Positions 20,451 through 33,178 of a stretch of DNA of 64,000 nt are shown here, in pieces. The notes under the pieces are model-generated. The model searched no databases and had not been told where the DNA came from. It saw nothing but the letters and a program-made list of their open reading frames with translations. Position 1 is the stretch's first letter; each line of letters starts with the position of its first letter. This DNA comes from Capsicum annuum (lineage: Eukaryota; Streptophyta; Magnoliopsida; Solanales; Solanaceae). The position numbers were made by a program, and so were the translations under genes. The DNA is taken from positions 3,112,310 to 3,176,309 of the forward strand of contig NC_061118.1 in the NCBI RefSeq assembly GCF_002878395.1. The letters run 5' to 3'.

Positions 20451-21440
20451 GGGTTTTCTTTATCACTTAGTTCGAGTTAAAGATTCTAAATTGGAAGATC
20501 CTTTGTTGGATTTAGCTTCGATACTTAATGTGTATCCAGAGGTCTTTCCGAATAATCTTCTAGGTGTTCCTCTAGATAGAGAAATAGAGTTTGGTATTGG
20601 TTTGCTTCTGGATGCTCGTCCAATTTGTATTCCTCCATATAGAATGGCTCCGGTAGAGTTAAGAAAACTCAAGGATAAAATTAAGTACCTTCTAGACAAA
20701 GGGTGTATTCGTCCTAGCATTTCTTCATGGGGTGCACCAGTGGTGTTCATGTGCAAGAAAGATGGTTCTTTTCGTATGTGCATCAACTACAAACAGTTGA
20801 ACAAGGTAATAGTCAAGAACAAAAATCATTTTCTTCTGATAGATGATCTACTTTAGTAGTTGCAGGGTGCCAATGTTTTTTAAGATAAATCTTTAGTCTG
20901 GGTACCATCAGTTGAAGATTAGGGAGGTGGATATCACTAAGATGACTTTTTGTACTCGGTATGGGTATAATGAGTTATTGCTAATGTTATTTGGATTGAC
21001 AAATTCCTCGATAGCATTTATGGATTTGATGAATAGGGTGTTTTGGCAGTATTTGTATCTCTTTGTCATTGTGTTTATTGATGATATTCTGGTGTATTCG
21101 AAGAGTCAGGTAGATAATGCTAATCACCTTAATGTAGTTTTGTAGACCTTAAAGGAACAACAGTTATATGCTATGTTATCTAAGTTTGTGTTTTAATTAA
21201 ATGTTATGACTTTCTTGGGTTATATCATTTCTAGTAAATGGATCATGGTGGATCTGCAGAAGGTGGCTATTGTGAAGAAGTGACCTAGACCTATGACTCC
21301 ATTTGATATTTGGAGCTTCTTGGATTTAGCCGGGTATTATAGGTGGTTTGTGGAGAGTTCTTCATTGATGGATTAACCTTTGACAAAGTTAACTTAGAAG
21401 AAGGTTAAGTTTTCTTGGTCGAATGCATGTGAGGGGAATT
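20451..21440 (+). pseudogene. Element B reverse transcriptase
   Basis: Ty3/gypsy RT. Visible in order are [15 protein letters not shown] (about 20628), [33 protein letters not shown], then a stop at about 20854. In the next frame (20912-21145) are [18 protein letters not shown] and the catalytic box FIDDILVYS with both Asp codons (21080-21085). A further stop at 21143 and shifts up to the thumb follow. The first catalytic Asp region (expected [11 protein letters not shown]) is damaged around 20880-20900. It is clearly a chromovirus RT, but not functional. Confidence 0.85.
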
Positions 21441-21960
21441 TTGAGAAGTTCAAAGATAAGTTGACTTCAACTCCAGTTCTGACCTTGCCAGAAGGAAATA
21501 ATGGGTTTGTGTATTATAATGAATCTCGAGTTGGTCTTGGTTGTGTGTTGATGCAGTATAGAAAGGTAATAACCTTTGCTTCCAAGCAGTTAAAGGTGCA
21601 TAAGAGGAACTATCCTAATCATGATTTGGAACTATTGGCCATTGTGTTTTCTTTGAAAATATGTTGGCATTATTTTTATGATGTCCACGTGGATATCTTT
21701 TTATATCACAAGAGTTTGCAGTATGTGTTCTCATTAAAAATTGCTTAATCTCAGGAAGATGAGATGCCTTGAGCTTCTCAAAAACTATGATATGAGTCTT
21801 GACTACCACTGAGGTAAAGCTAACGTAGTTGTTGATGCTCTTTCCAGGTTGTCCATTGGTAGTTTGGCTCATGTGGAAGAAGGGAAGTGAGATTTAGTGA
21901 ATGATATTCATCGTTTGGCAAATATTGAGGTTTGTCTCTTGGACTCCAAGGATGGTGGTA
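21441..21960 (+). pseudogene. Element B RNase H
   Basis: The open frame 21461-21748 encodes a gypsy RNase [51 protein letters not shown] and HKSLQYVF. The first catalytic residue, normally Asp in Y-C-D-A-S, is Asn here. Stops interrupt the C-terminal part, where a LSRLS-like tail is still visible in another frame at about 21840. Confidence 0.8.
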
Positions 21961-22059
21961 TGATGGTGCAATAAGTGGTTAGATCGTCTCTTGGTGCGGA
22001 GATTAAGGAGAAGCAAGTGTTGGATTCTGCCTTAATGAAAATCAAGGGTCGTGTTGGCA

Positions 22060-23430
22060 GGCAAAAGGTAACAAATTTTGAGATTAGCAGCGATTGTACT
22101 TTACGGTACCAAAGGAGGTTGTGTGTTCCTTATATAGACGGTTTGTGGAAAAAGATTTTATCTAAGGTGAACAAGTCATGCTAAGTTGTTCAACCAGGTT
22201 CTACTAAGATGTAGCATGATCTTAAGAAGATCTATTAATGTAGTGGCATGAAGCGAGGCGTGGTTGATTTTGTATCCAAATGCATGGTGTGTCAACAAGT
22301 TAAGGTTGAGAACATGAGGCCTAGTGGGTTGTATCAAGAGATTTAATTTCCTGAATAGAAGTCGGAGAGGATCAATATGGATTTTGTTACCGGTCTTCCT
22401 TGATTTTAGAATAAATTTGATTCGATTTGGGTCATCGTGGATAGGATGACAAAGTCTGCACATTTCTTGCTCGTGTGGACTAACTTTTCGGTAGAAGATT
22501 ATACAAAGCTTTATCTTCAGAAGATTGTGAAACTACATGGGGTGCCTGTTTAAATTATTTTTGATCATGGTACACAATTTACATCCCACTTTAGCGGTCT
22601 TTCCATAAAGGGTTAGGGACTATGGTGAGTCTGAGTACTGCTTTCCATTCACAGTCAGGTAGGCAGGCAGAAAGAACTATTCACACATTGGGAGATATGC
22701 TTCGAGCCTGTGTGATTGATTATAGTGGTAGTTGGGTGTATCATCTACCTTTGGTAGAGTTTGTTTACAACAATAGCTATCATAAGAGTATTCATATGGC
22801 TCTTTTTGAGGCGTTGTATTATAGGAGGTATAGATATCCTATTGTATGGTTTGAGCTCGGCAAGGCTGATTTGTATGGTCCGAATTTGGTTAGTCAAGTT
22901 ATGAAAAGGTGAAGGTGATTCTGAATAGGCTCAAGGCTTCCCAAAGTCATCAAAAGTCCTATGCAGAAGTTAGGCATTGAGACTTGGGGTATGCAGTTGG
23001 GAATAAGGTTTTCCTTTAGGTGTCTCCTATGGAGGGAGTATTGCAGTTTGGAAAAAAAGGAAAGCTCAATCCTTGGTACATTAATCTTTATGAGATTTTT
23101 TGGAGAGTGGGCAATGTTGCGTATGAGTTAGAGTTGCCATCTATCTTGAGTTTGGTTCATCCGGCATTTCATGTTTCTATGTTAAGGAAGTGCATTGGTG
23201 ATCCGTCTTCGATTGTTCCTTTGGAGGGGTTAGATATCTGGGATTCTCTGTCTTATGAAGAGGTCCTGGTTGAGATATTAGATAGGAATTTTTTTTGGTT
23301 TTTGAACCAAGGATGTGACTTTGGTTAAGGTTCTATAGTAGAACCAAAGGGTGGAAGAGGCCATGTGGGAAGCAGAAGAGGACATGAAGTTCAAGTATCT
23401 GCTTATGTTTTCTGATCCTGATATTCGTGC
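22060..23430 (+). pseudogene. Element B integrase with C-terminal chromodomain-like tail
   Basis: Integrase inserts the DNA copy into the host. Visible parts are the zinc-binding Cys pair (KCMVCQQVK, about 22285-22312), MDFVTGLP (first catalytic Asp, about 22380), IVDRMTKSAHF-like sequence, a D-H-G-T-Q-F-T box near 22565-22585, and the catalytic Glu in QAERTIHTL (codon 22670-22672). The C-terminal domain follows (frame 23020-23328: KGKLNPWYINLYEI, HPAFHVSMLRKCIG), then a tail resembling the Tekay-type chromodomain (AMWEAEEDMKFKYL, about 23355-23400). Stops divide it into at least four frames. Confidence 0.8.
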
Positions 23431-24065
23431 CGAAGATATCTGTTCTTGAACACATCTTTATTTTTGAGTTTTTTAAAGGAAAGATTAACATCTATGCTTC
23501 TTTGATTTCAAACTTTGTTAAAGGGATATTTGATAAAGTAAATAACTCTGTGTGTGGTTACCCCTACCTTATCCGTCATTCAGGGACAAATGTTCCTAGT
23601 GGGGTAGATTGAAGCACTTTAGGTTTGGACCCTTAGAAAATTTCCTGGAATCTCATTCTTTGAACCCAATATAACTTTTGGTACGAGATGTATGCTGGTG
23701 TACAAATGGCGATGTCCTATCATAAGCTGACTAGTGTTAGTTAGTGGTATGGTTTTGATTACTGGAATGGATAAGACTTAGGGGTAAACGTCATATGATT
23801 TGGTACGATTTGTATAGCTGACTCGTAAGGTGGACAATATTTGATCCTCCGGGTATTGCATTCTGCCAAGGATATGGATCATAGGTACGGATCGTATACT
23901 GAGGTTACCACTTAGGAGGATGAGTCGTATGCTGGATAATATCTGATTTATTGTTTATGTTTGGTTATGATCGGGTAGGTATCAATCGTAAGGGAGGTTA
24001 TGACTTGTAAAAAGATCAATCGTGACCCTGTGTCGGGTTCTTATAGGATTTAAGTGGTGGTATTC
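23431..24065 (+). other. Element B 3' untranslated region and polypurine tract
   Basis: No coding signal is seen apart from a 61-codon frame at 23427-23612 without motifs. The region ends in ATTTAAGTGGTGG at about 24046-24058, in the place and partial form of the chromovirus polypurine tract. Confidence 0.5.
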
Positions 24066-25962
24066 TGACATTTCCCTACTTACCCTAATAAGGAGCCATG
24101 ACTTCTAATACACTTAGGAGGTTATTTACCCTATTATTTTACTCTTAAACCCTTAGAAAATCTTCTTAGACATATAATAATTCTCTCAAGAGCTTTTGGG
24201 GGAAAATAGATAGTGTCTCAACTAAGGGATTACTTTGGGGCTTGTCTTGGTGAATCCTTTCCATCAATCTTCTTGGTTTAAGGCATGGTTATATTGTTGA
24301 TTTCATGTTTTTTCTCTTGCATGATTATGGTTTTCAACTATTGATTTAGGGGTTTTGATGTTAAATGCATGGTTATGATATCCTATGGTTTTAGTTATGT
24401 TTTCTATGCATTAATAGTGTTTTTGGACAATTGAATTGCATGGTAATGGTTTAGTGGTGATGAAATTTAGTTTTGATTATATTATTCCCCCAAGGTGTTT
24501 GATAAAATATTTATAAAGATATGTTTATTGCATTGACTTATTTTAATGGAACTCTTTCTTGTTTTCGACTTATATATGAAACCTTAAATATTTTTCAATG
24601 ATTTACAAAGGTTAATGGCTAGTTGATAATGCTTATGGAGAATATGGTAGTCTCCCAAGAGGTTTAATATGGCTAATGATAGGTTACTTGAATGTCCTCT
24701 TAATCTAAATGGTTAGGGTATGGATAATGCTTGGAAATATGGTGGTATGATGATGCCACTGGTTTATTTAATAGCCTTGGTTAATAAAAGGATAATTAGA
24801 TTTTTTGGAATTTGTTTTAATTGGGCATTAATGGTGGGAAGTGTAAGCTAAGTCGTGGATGATGGTGGTCCCGGGGGATCAAAACCAGAAACTCATATTT
24901 ACCAATATAAGGGGTCTTGGATAGCCATGTGCGAGTATAACATTTATATTGGATAGATGTACTAGTTATCCCAGGGATATTGTCTGGTTGTGTTTCTATA
25001 TTCATTAGGATCCTTTCAATTGGGGGAGATGAACCCATATAGCTCGTGGGTGGTAGGACGGCTAAGCTACATAACCCAGGTAAAGGTTTTAATGCAATGC
25101 TAAACCTGGTCCCTTTTCCCAGCATTTATATATATGTATGGTTGTTTTCATTGGAAGGTTTTCACTTTGTTTTGATAAATGGCATTACTTTATAGTTATC
25201 CCAAGTTTCCCATCTACTAGGGCTGTATACCTACGCTATACAGGAACCGACCGTTCAAGTTCTTCTTCATAGTACTTAATTTGAGGATAACTTATTGGAT
25301 TGAAGTTGTGAGCTTACATCCTCTCAGAAGTCATCGTTTCATGTTGGACATTCTTAGACATTTTACTTTCTTTTCAGATATTGGTTTTGGCCATAGCTGG
25401 GGGCATGTCCCAACCGGATATTTGTATTCTGTTGGATAGAGGATTTATAGTACTTCTGGGGGTTGGTATGGGCTGGATCGGTATAGGTATTGGCCTTAGC
25501 ATTGGCATTGGTGTTGGGAATCCTCCTTCTTAGTACTTGATTCGGGAATAGCTTATTGGACTGAAGTAGTGAGCTTCCATCCTTTCGGAAGGCATCATTT
25601 TATGTTGAACATTCTTAGACATTTTACTTTCTTTCAGAATATTGGTTTTGGCCATGTTTGGGGTATGTCCCAACTAGATATTTGTATTCTTTTGGATATA
25701 GGCTTTGTGGTACTTTTGGGGGTTAGTATAGGCGGGATCGGTATTGGTGTCAGCCTTAGCATTGGCATTGGTGTTGGGGCTGACATCATTGGACGATAAT
25801 GTTAGTTGTTCCATCGTATTAGATTTTGCGTTTGATTATCATATTACTGTTGATACTTTCTAAATGGTTTGGTATGGTATGGATAGTTGGTTTGGTATGG
25901 TTATACTCGGTTGGGTCGGTCATGATTGTGACCCTATCCCAGATTCTTCGTAAGAGCATTAC
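24066..25962 (+). repeat. 3' LTR of element B, part before element D
   Basis: It starts near TGACATTTCCCT and matches the 5' LTR from 24723 on. It is cut at 25962 by element D and resumes at 48985. Bases 25958-25962 (ATTAC) are the left target duplication of D. It contains a 261-bp tandem duplication that the 5' LTR lacks. The exact start is inferred from the polypurine tract and may be off by several bases. The frames at 24817-25125 and 25569-25799 are LTR sequence read by chance. Confidence 0.75.
25261..25785 (+). repeat. 261-bp tandem duplication in the element B 3' LTR
   Basis: The segment beginning AGTACTTAATTTGAGGA (25271) is repeated from AGTACTTGATTCGGGAA (25532), and both run on to a GCATTGGCATTGGTGTTGGG stretch (about 25499 and 25758). 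The 5' LTR has only one copy (about 17945-18195). The two units have diverged by scattered substitutions. Confidence 0.8.
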
Positions 25963-28138
25963 TATAACTCCCTGAGACTACACCTTGGGTGTCACACGGT
26001 GCTTACGACCCTGAAGGACCACAAGCTAACACATAACTGGTACCTGTTGTGAGCACTGAATATAATACTGGAATATATATATGCGGTGATATCTGAAAAT
26101 GCCATAAGGTTCTCAAAATATTGAAATAATAATTGAGTGTAACTAATAATAACATCTAAAAACTGAATAACTGACTATACTAGTGTGAAAGGCTCTAAAT
26201 GTTTGAATATGGAGTTGAAGGGATAAACCCCCAACTAACTCCAACTGAAATAACTATTGAATAGCTGGAATATTGAAATAGATAAACTCTGTGCTCAAAA
26301 TATAAGGACTCACCACTGTAACTGTTGCTGATAGCCTAAGCTACTAAGTACGGTCAGTAACCTGAGCGTCCGAACCTATGATATGAGACATCATAGCACA
26401 AAATAGTATGCCATCAGTACGTAGAATGTACTGGTATTCTAAGTGAGGTAAGGATGATATACAAGGGTCATATGCATGAGATGATAACTGAATGAACGAA
26501 CATCATGAAGTAACTAAATGAGAGTACTTGCAAAACTGTAACCACTGAACATACTGAACATGCAATTTTGCGCATATAGGTATACATCCTGTATTTGAGA
26601 TTATAATGAAATTGAGTACTAAATTTTATTGGGTGACTAACAGATAACTGATAGCCATGGTTCTGTAGAACTGACTGAGTTCTTTACTGAATATTGAGAT
26701 TGAAAATGTAACTGTGGGAGTGTTCATATAACTGACATACCCCAATATAGATTGATTTGGGGTCCAACCTGTGACCCCAGTTGGAAGGGTGTTAGCACCT
26801 CACCATGGGATACTAAAAACTCTGTCAACCCTAATCTGGCAGGAAGACTTATGAAATATATATATGATTGTGTCAACTCTAGTCTGGCGGGAGGATGACT
26901 TATCCTATGCTGGCTAAGTAGTTCTTTAACTCAAGGATTGCTACTAAGGGTCAATCCTTAACTGGAAGGAATGTCCTTATCCCTAAGTTCGCTCAGTATT
27001 GAATCCCACTCCTAACTAAAAGACACTGATCACTAGATTGTTCTAAATTTGACTGAACTAACCCTGATCGTGTTGACTGACTGAACTGGACTGAGTTCAC
27101 TGAGTTCTGTTAATTGACTCAGTACTACAGTTCTTGACCTTTACTGGGACTATTCTATAACTACTACAACTAAGTAAACAGATAGATTTTAGGTAATAAA
27201 TACCCCAGGACTCGATAGCATAATTGATAAACTCATATCACAACTTTAGCAACACAATAATAGGTTACCATGCATAATTTACTCATATAGACATTTTATC
27301 AAACACTTGGGGACCATGATTGTTATACATGAGAAATAAACACATAGGAAATCATACCTACAACATGCAACTTGCAAATTAAAGGGGTTTTGACATGAGA
27401 GATTCAAAATTCAACACACATGCTAACTTAATTTCATAGAACTCATAAAAGATCTTAACTTGAAACCCATACAACAACACAAACATGAGAATAATTCAAT
27501 TCATAACTAGGGGATTATAATTTCAAGTTTTGAAAAAGGGTTATTGATCTCCAAGGGTGGAAGAAGACCCAAGGATGAATACCTAACATACCTGGATGGA
27601 CTTGAACTTAATGAAACTAGGGCTTTGTTCTTAAGAATATTTCTGAGATAATAAGTGAATTTTTCTCTTTGAGAGGTTTAATTTTGTGTAATGGATGAGT
27701 ATTGTAAGGGAAAAATGACCTAATTACCCCCACAAACCCATAAATTAATACACAAAACTTTCCCAGTGATGCGATAGGAGATGCACCGCGTCGATGGGGT
27801 CAATGAGATCACCGACGTATTGCATTGATGGTGTCGACGCGATAGCCAACGTGATGCATCATGATCGCATTGGCTTGCTGTTTTGGTCAACCAAACAAGA
27901 CTCAAACGATGTTTAAAAATTCCAAAACTCACCTGAGATTAGCTATTGGTAACCTTGATCATGAATTAATTTAAAAACTGACAATCTAAGGCCGGAAAGA
28001 TCGTAAATAATACTATTGAAATATTGAGGCCAAAACTGAGACTAAGTGTCAACACTTAGCTGAAATTTTCTAAGTCTGGGGCCTCTTTTGACATGCTATA
28101 AAGGACTGAAATGGGCTAGGAATTTATGGGGTCTTAGA
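25963..28138 (-). repeat. Left (3') LTR of element D
   Basis: About 2.18 kb, matching 33201-34530, 41777-42055 and 48392-48984 in turn. On the plus strand it begins TATAACTCCCTGAGACT and ends GGGGTCTTAGA; the expected terminal TG/CA is mutated at both ends. A CpG-rich block of near-repeats lies at about 27765-27880 (GATGCGATAGG…, GTCGACGCGATAGCC). The 70-codon minus frame at 27720-27932 falls in that block and is not a gene. Confidence 0.85.
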
Positions 28139-28337
28139 ATATCTCCTCATTGGGAACATTCATCCTTGAATGAGACTGAACGAGTTGAGAGGAACTGAGG
28201 AACTGTACTTACACTGACATACATAACTAAAGCATGACTGAATTCTGCAGACATGATACTTGACTGAACTATTTCATGAATGCATGAATGATATAAGAAT
28301 GTTATATAGCTGTAACTGAGTATGGAATATAGTAAAT
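28139..28337 (-). other. Element D 3' untranslated region
   Basis: Non-coding stretch between the end of the integrase tail and the 3' LTR. No motif was recognised except that the LTR-proximal end should hold the polypurine tract, which I could not identify with confidence. Confidence 0.4.
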
Positions 28338-28960
28338 CTAAGGAAGGTTGTTACTTTTTACTGAGTCTGAGTTGGAGGAGAAGAGGTGAGGATACTTGGT
28401 TTTCATGTCTACCTCTGCTTCACAAGTAGCTCCATCAACAGACTGATTTTGCCAAAGAACTTTTATCAAAGGAACTTCTTTGTTCCTTAGTTTGCGAATC
28501 TGACGATCAAAGATTTCGACTGGGGCTTCCTCATAAGAGAGATTGTTTAGAACATCTACACTCTCTATAGGGACTACAACTATCGGGTCACCAATGCACT
28601 TCTTTAGTAGGGAGACGTGGAACACAGAGCGCACTGATGCTAAGTCTGCAGGTAACTTAAGCTCATAATCTACCTTACTAAAATGGCCCAGAATCCTATA
28701 AGGACCAACATATCGGGGACTAAGATTCCCTTTCTTACAAAATCTCTTCACCCCCTTCATGGGAGAGATTTTTAAATACACATAATCACCAATCTCAAAT
28801 TCAAGATCTTTCCTTCTCACACCCGCATAAGATTTCTGTCGGCTCTGGGCTGTCTTAAGTCTCTCCCAAATCAACTGTACTTTCTCTAAGGTATCAAACA
28901 CCAATTCAGTCCCCACTACCATGAACTTACCTACCTCAAACCAACAAATGGGAGATGTAC
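28338..28960 (-). pseudogene. Element D integrase C-terminal domain and chromodomain-like tail
   Basis: The longest clean frame of the element (194 codons, 28922-28338). It holds SYAGVRRKDLEFEIGDYVYL and NLSPRYVGPYRIL (the GPY/F module), VFHVSLLKKCIG, YEEAPVEIFDRQIRKLRNKE, and then LIKVLWQNQSVDGATCEAE, which matches the chromodomain-like end of Tekay/Del integrases that is thought to guide insertion into heterochromatin. It ends with a natural-looking stop at 28338. Immediately upstream the frame is broken. Confidence 0.85.
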
Positions 28961-29850
28961 ATGTTCTCCCTTAAAAAGCCTCAAATAGAGCCATCTGAAT
29001 ACTGGAATAATAGTTGTTATGATACGCAAAATCAATCAATGGTAAGTGGCCATCCTAACTGCCCTTAAAGTAAACGACACACGCTATCAACATATCTTCT
29101 AATGTCTAAATTCTCATTTTTGCTTGACCATCTTTCTGGGGGTGAAAGGCTGTACTTAGGTGGACTTGGGTACCAAGACTCTTTTGGAAGGCTTTCCAAA
29201 AGTGAGAGGTGAACTGTGTACCTCTATATAAATTAATGGACAACGGGACACCTTGTACCTAACGAACTCTCTAACATATAGCTTGGTATAATCCTCAACT
29301 GAGTAAGAGGTATGGACTGGCAAAAAATGAGCGGATTTGATCATCCTGTCTACAATGACCCAAATCGAATTATGCTGATGACGAGTACGAGGTAAACCTG
29401 ACATAAAATCCATTTTCACTTCCTCCCACTTCCAAGTGAGAATACTAACCTCCTGCATAGACCCAGTAGGATTTTGCAATATCTCTCTTCACTCCACTCT
29501 ATCTATACTTAAACTGCTGGCACATTGATCACTTAGCTATAAACTTTGCAATATCTTCACTCTATTCCATCAATATACTTCCCACTAGTCACATTACATC
29601 TTAGTGACCCCTGGATGGATAGAGTAATATGCACCATGCACTTTATTAAGAATTAGTTGTCTCACTCCAACCACACATGCACACATAGCCTACTCTAGCA
29701 ATGCAACACACCATCTCCCCTTTGGAAGAAAGCCTCTACTTTCTAGTCTCTGACTGACTCTTTTAGCTTAACTAAACTGGAATCTCTGTCCTGCTTTTCT
29801 TTCACCACAAAAACTAAAGAAGAATCTGAACTATTCTGTACCCAAACACT
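28961..29850 (-). pseudogene. Element D integrase core
   Basis: The frame 29479-29156 carries VDFMSGLPRTRHQHNSIWVI-type sequence (first catalytic Asp within MDF), VDRMIKSAHFLPVHTSYSVEDY and YVREFVR. After it the frame is lost, and the second Asp and the Glu are not all in one frame. The upstream zinc-binding part lies at about 29480-29700 and is heavily damaged. It belongs with the C-terminal domain at 28338-28960. Confidence 0.7.
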
Positions 29851-30400
29851 TCACTCGGCCAAATCAACCAAACAGACACTTAGTCTGGCAAGATGATGAA
29901 CGTTCTGAACTAACTTTTTCTTACCATCCTCAATGTGAGTAACACTACCCATGGACAACCTACTGAGGGTATCTTTCCCTACATTGGCCTTTCCCGGATG
30001 ATACAGAGCACTCATGTCATAGTATTTCAATAACTCTAACCACATTCTATAATGCAAGTTTAGGTTTTTCTGTGAAAACACATACTGCAGGATTTTGTGG
30101 TTTGTGAATACATCCATATGCACCCCCAAAAAATAGTTCCTTAAAATCATTAAGGCAAAAAAAAACTGCTGCTAATTCAAGATCATGGGTGGGATAATTT
30201 TTTTCATGGGGCTTAAGTTATCAGGAGGCATAGGCCACAACGTTCTCTCTCTATATCAAAACACACCCCAAGCCAACTCTGGAAGCATCACAATACACAA
30301 TAAATCCATCTAACCATCGGGTAAAGTTAAAACTGGGGATGTAGTAAGTCGAGTATTCAACTCCTACAAACTCTTTTCACAAGAATCTGACCACTGGAAC
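29851..30400 (-). pseudogene. Element D RNase H
   Basis: The frame 30150-29851 encodes YFLGVHMDVFTNHKILQYVF, then RMWLELLKYYDMSALYHPGK and a LSRLSMGSVTHIEDGKKKL tail, the standard end of a chromovirus RNase H and connection. The first half (LPEG…, DAS-like segment) is at about 30330-30230 in other frames with stops. Confidence 0.75.
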
Positions 30401-31320
30401 TTAACTTTCTTTTGAGTCAATCTGGACAAGGGGGATACAATAGACGAAAATCTTTCAACAAACTGTCGGTAATAGCCAACCAAACTCAAGAAATTCCTGA
30501 TATGTGGTGGAGAGATAGGTTTGGGCCAGTTTCTTACTTCTTTGGTCTTTTGAGGATCAGCTCTAATGCCATCACCGAAAACTATATGACTAAGGAATGC
30601 TACTGACCTTAGCCAAAACTCGAACTTACTGAATTTGGCAAACAACTAATGAGTTCTGAGAGTCTGTAATACTATTATGGTCTACATGATCATGTTTATT
30701 GTAGGATTAGACAAGAATGTCATCGATGAAGTCTAGGATGAACATGTCCAAATACTGCTTGTACATGCAGTTTATCAAGTCCATGATAGTTGCTGGGGTA
30801 TGGGTAAGACCAAATGACATGACTAGGGATTTGAAGTGACCATACCAAGTTTTGAAAGACGATTTTGGAATGCCAAAGTCTCTAACTCTGAGCTGATGAA
30901 ATCCAAATCTGAGATCTATCTTAGAAAAGTAACTGGCACCCTAAATTTGGTAAAAAAAGTCATCAATTCTAGGAAGTGGTTAATTATTCTTGATGGTGAC
31001 TTTGTTTAACTGACAGTAGTCTATACACATTCTAAGAGAATCATATTTCTTTCACACAAATAGTACTGATGCACCCCAAGGAGTTATGCTGGGCGTGATG
31101 AACCCTTTGTCTAAGAAGTGCTTCAACTATTCTTTCAACTCTTTAAGTTCAACTGAAGCCATTCTATATGGAGGAATAGAGATTGGCTGAGTATCAGAAA
31201 GAATCTTTATTTCAAAGTCGATTTCCTTTTCGAGAGGAACTCTGGGGAGATCTTCGGGAAACACATCTGGAAATTCACTTGCAACTGAAACTTACTCAAG
31301 ATTAGGAGTTTTAGAACTAG
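30364..31320 (-). pseudogene. Element D reverse transcriptase
   Basis: RT pieces are, from the N-terminal side, an [18 protein letters not shown] stretch at about 31190-31130, CIDYCQLNKVTIKNN-like sequence near 31030-30980, and the catalytic FIDDILV with both Asp codons at 30724-30719. The frame 30645-30364 (KFSKFEFWLRSVAFLSHIVF, LVGYYRQFVERFSSIVSPL, KVKFQWSD) covers the thumb and connection. Stops occur near 30646 and 30700. A match by a short stretch near its upstream protease is used as filler at 5708-5734. Confidence 0.8.
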
Positions 31321-31850
31321 AGTTTTTGACTTGCACCAAATGATAAACACATCCCTTGGATATTATTTTTCTCGCTCTAAGGTATGAAACAAGTTGACCC
31401 TTAAGTGCTGAAGTACTACCCCTTCAATTCTAGGATAGGTTCATTTGGGAACTAAAGATAGACAACTCTATTTCTGCAATACACTGAGGCATAGCATGAA
31501 TGGAGCCAATCTATGCCGAGAATAATGTCAAATTCTGTTATTTTAAACTCTACTAAGTCTGCTAAAGTAACTTTCTAAGACACCATAACCGAACAGTTCA
31601 TATACACCCGCTGGGTTAGGATAGACTTACCCATTGGAGTAGAGATTGAGAAAGGCTCTATTAAGATTTTAGGACTGACTCCAAAGTTGATAGCTATATA
31701 AGGATTTACAAAAGAAAGAAAAGCTCCAGTATCTAACAAAGCATAAACATATAAAAGGTAAACTTGTAACATACCAGTGACCACATCAGAAGAAATTTCC
31801 TGATCCTGTCGTGACTAGAGTGCATAGAGCCTTTTGGGTGCTTCCCACTG
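31321..31850 (-). pseudogene. Element D protease
   Basis: The frame 31784-31575 contains YVYALLDTGAFLSFVNPYIA with the catalytic D-T-G intact, followed by GVSPKILIEPFSISTPMGKS, typical of Tekay-type proteases. A stop at 31575 precedes the remaining half, where the FDIILGIDWL-like motif lies in another frame (about 31540-31505). Confidence 0.8.
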
Positions 31851-32977
31851 GTGGCACTGGAAGCGGCACCCTATTGAGATGGGCGACCGGGCTTAATTGG
31901 GGGATGGTTATGCTAACTCTGTGACCCTAGCTGAGGACACTTTCTAATTCTATGACCTGCCTTACCACACCCAAAACACATATCGATGCCAACCATAGAA
32001 ATACCCTAATGATTTCTGCCACACTTCTGACAAAGAGGATTTTTTTGAGCACTATTCATACTATCTTGAGATTTAGAGCCTAGTGCCCTATACTTATTAC
32101 CATTTCTGAATTTAGGCACCAGAGCACTAGCTGCAAATGAAGCTGGGACTGAAGATTTTAGGCAAAATTGAGGATGATTACCACCCTCTGACTTAGGCTG
32201 AGCAAAACTAAAGCTATATTTTCTAGCCCTCTTGTTCTCTCTCTCTTTCTCTTTAGTCTTTTGTTCCTCAATCTGTTGAGAATGGACCATCAACCTAGGC
32301 AAGTCCAACTCCTTAATCAACATTGCAGCCCTACACTCCTTGACTACACTGTCAGGCACACCAAACACGAATTGCTCAACTTAGACTTGTTATCAGCTAC
32401 CACATGAGAAGCATACTTGTCTAACTGAGTGAATTTGAGGGAATACTCTTTCACACTTCATGTTGCCCTACTTCAGATTGATATATTCTAATACCTTAGC
32501 CTCTCTTAACTCCAACAGAAAAAACCTATCTAAAAAGGAAGTAGCAAACTCCCCCCATTCTATAGGCCTTGCATCTGTGCCCCTATCTACCTTCCATTAC
32601 TTAAACCATGTATGAGCCACATCCTGTAACTGATAGGTAACTAACTCAACAATGTCATAACCAATTAACCCCATAATGTCTGTTACCTTCTACATCATGT
32701 CAAGGAATTCTTATGGGTCTTCTTTAGATGTAGACCCTAAAAATGAAGAAGGGTTCAGTCGGGTGAAGTCCCAAATTCTGGCTGTAGTGGTATTGGCCAC
32801 TAGGTTGTCCTGAATAGCAGTTGGGCAATTATTCTGGGTTGCTACAGAATGAACTAGAGTGGTGAATGCAACTTTAAATTTTTCATGGAACAAATTCTTA
32901 TTCAGGGGATATTCATGAATGGGCATAGGTGTTGGTTGGTTCTAAGTTCTTCTTTCGTTAGTCTTTCTGGGAGGCAT
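31851..32977 (-). pseudogene. Element D gag
   Basis: The start ATG is at 32977-32975, opening MPPRKTNERRT, the usual start of Solanaceae-type Tekay gag; an early stop follows. The frame 32926-32711 continues, then a heavily shifted capsid region, then 32368-32006 (VVKECRAAMLIKELDLPRLM…, a Lys/Glu-rich linker, KNPLCQKCGRNH). A complete zinc knuckle CFGCGKAGHRIRKC is at 31978-31937. The knuckle region is immediately upstream of the protease. The product would bind element RNA and form particles, but the frame is broken at least four times. Confidence 0.8.
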
Positions 32978-33178
32978 GTTCTATAAATTGAAGAAAAAGT
33001 TGGATTAGACAGAGATTTTAATTTGAGATGATGATCATTCTCAATATATGAACACTGAAAGAAGGGAAATTTTTCCTAAAATGCCTCAAATCCTCTTATT
33101 CATAAGTGTGGCATGCTACATACCCATGCAAAAGACTCTACTTGACGTGACTTTTAGACTCCCTAGAACTTTTTAAAA

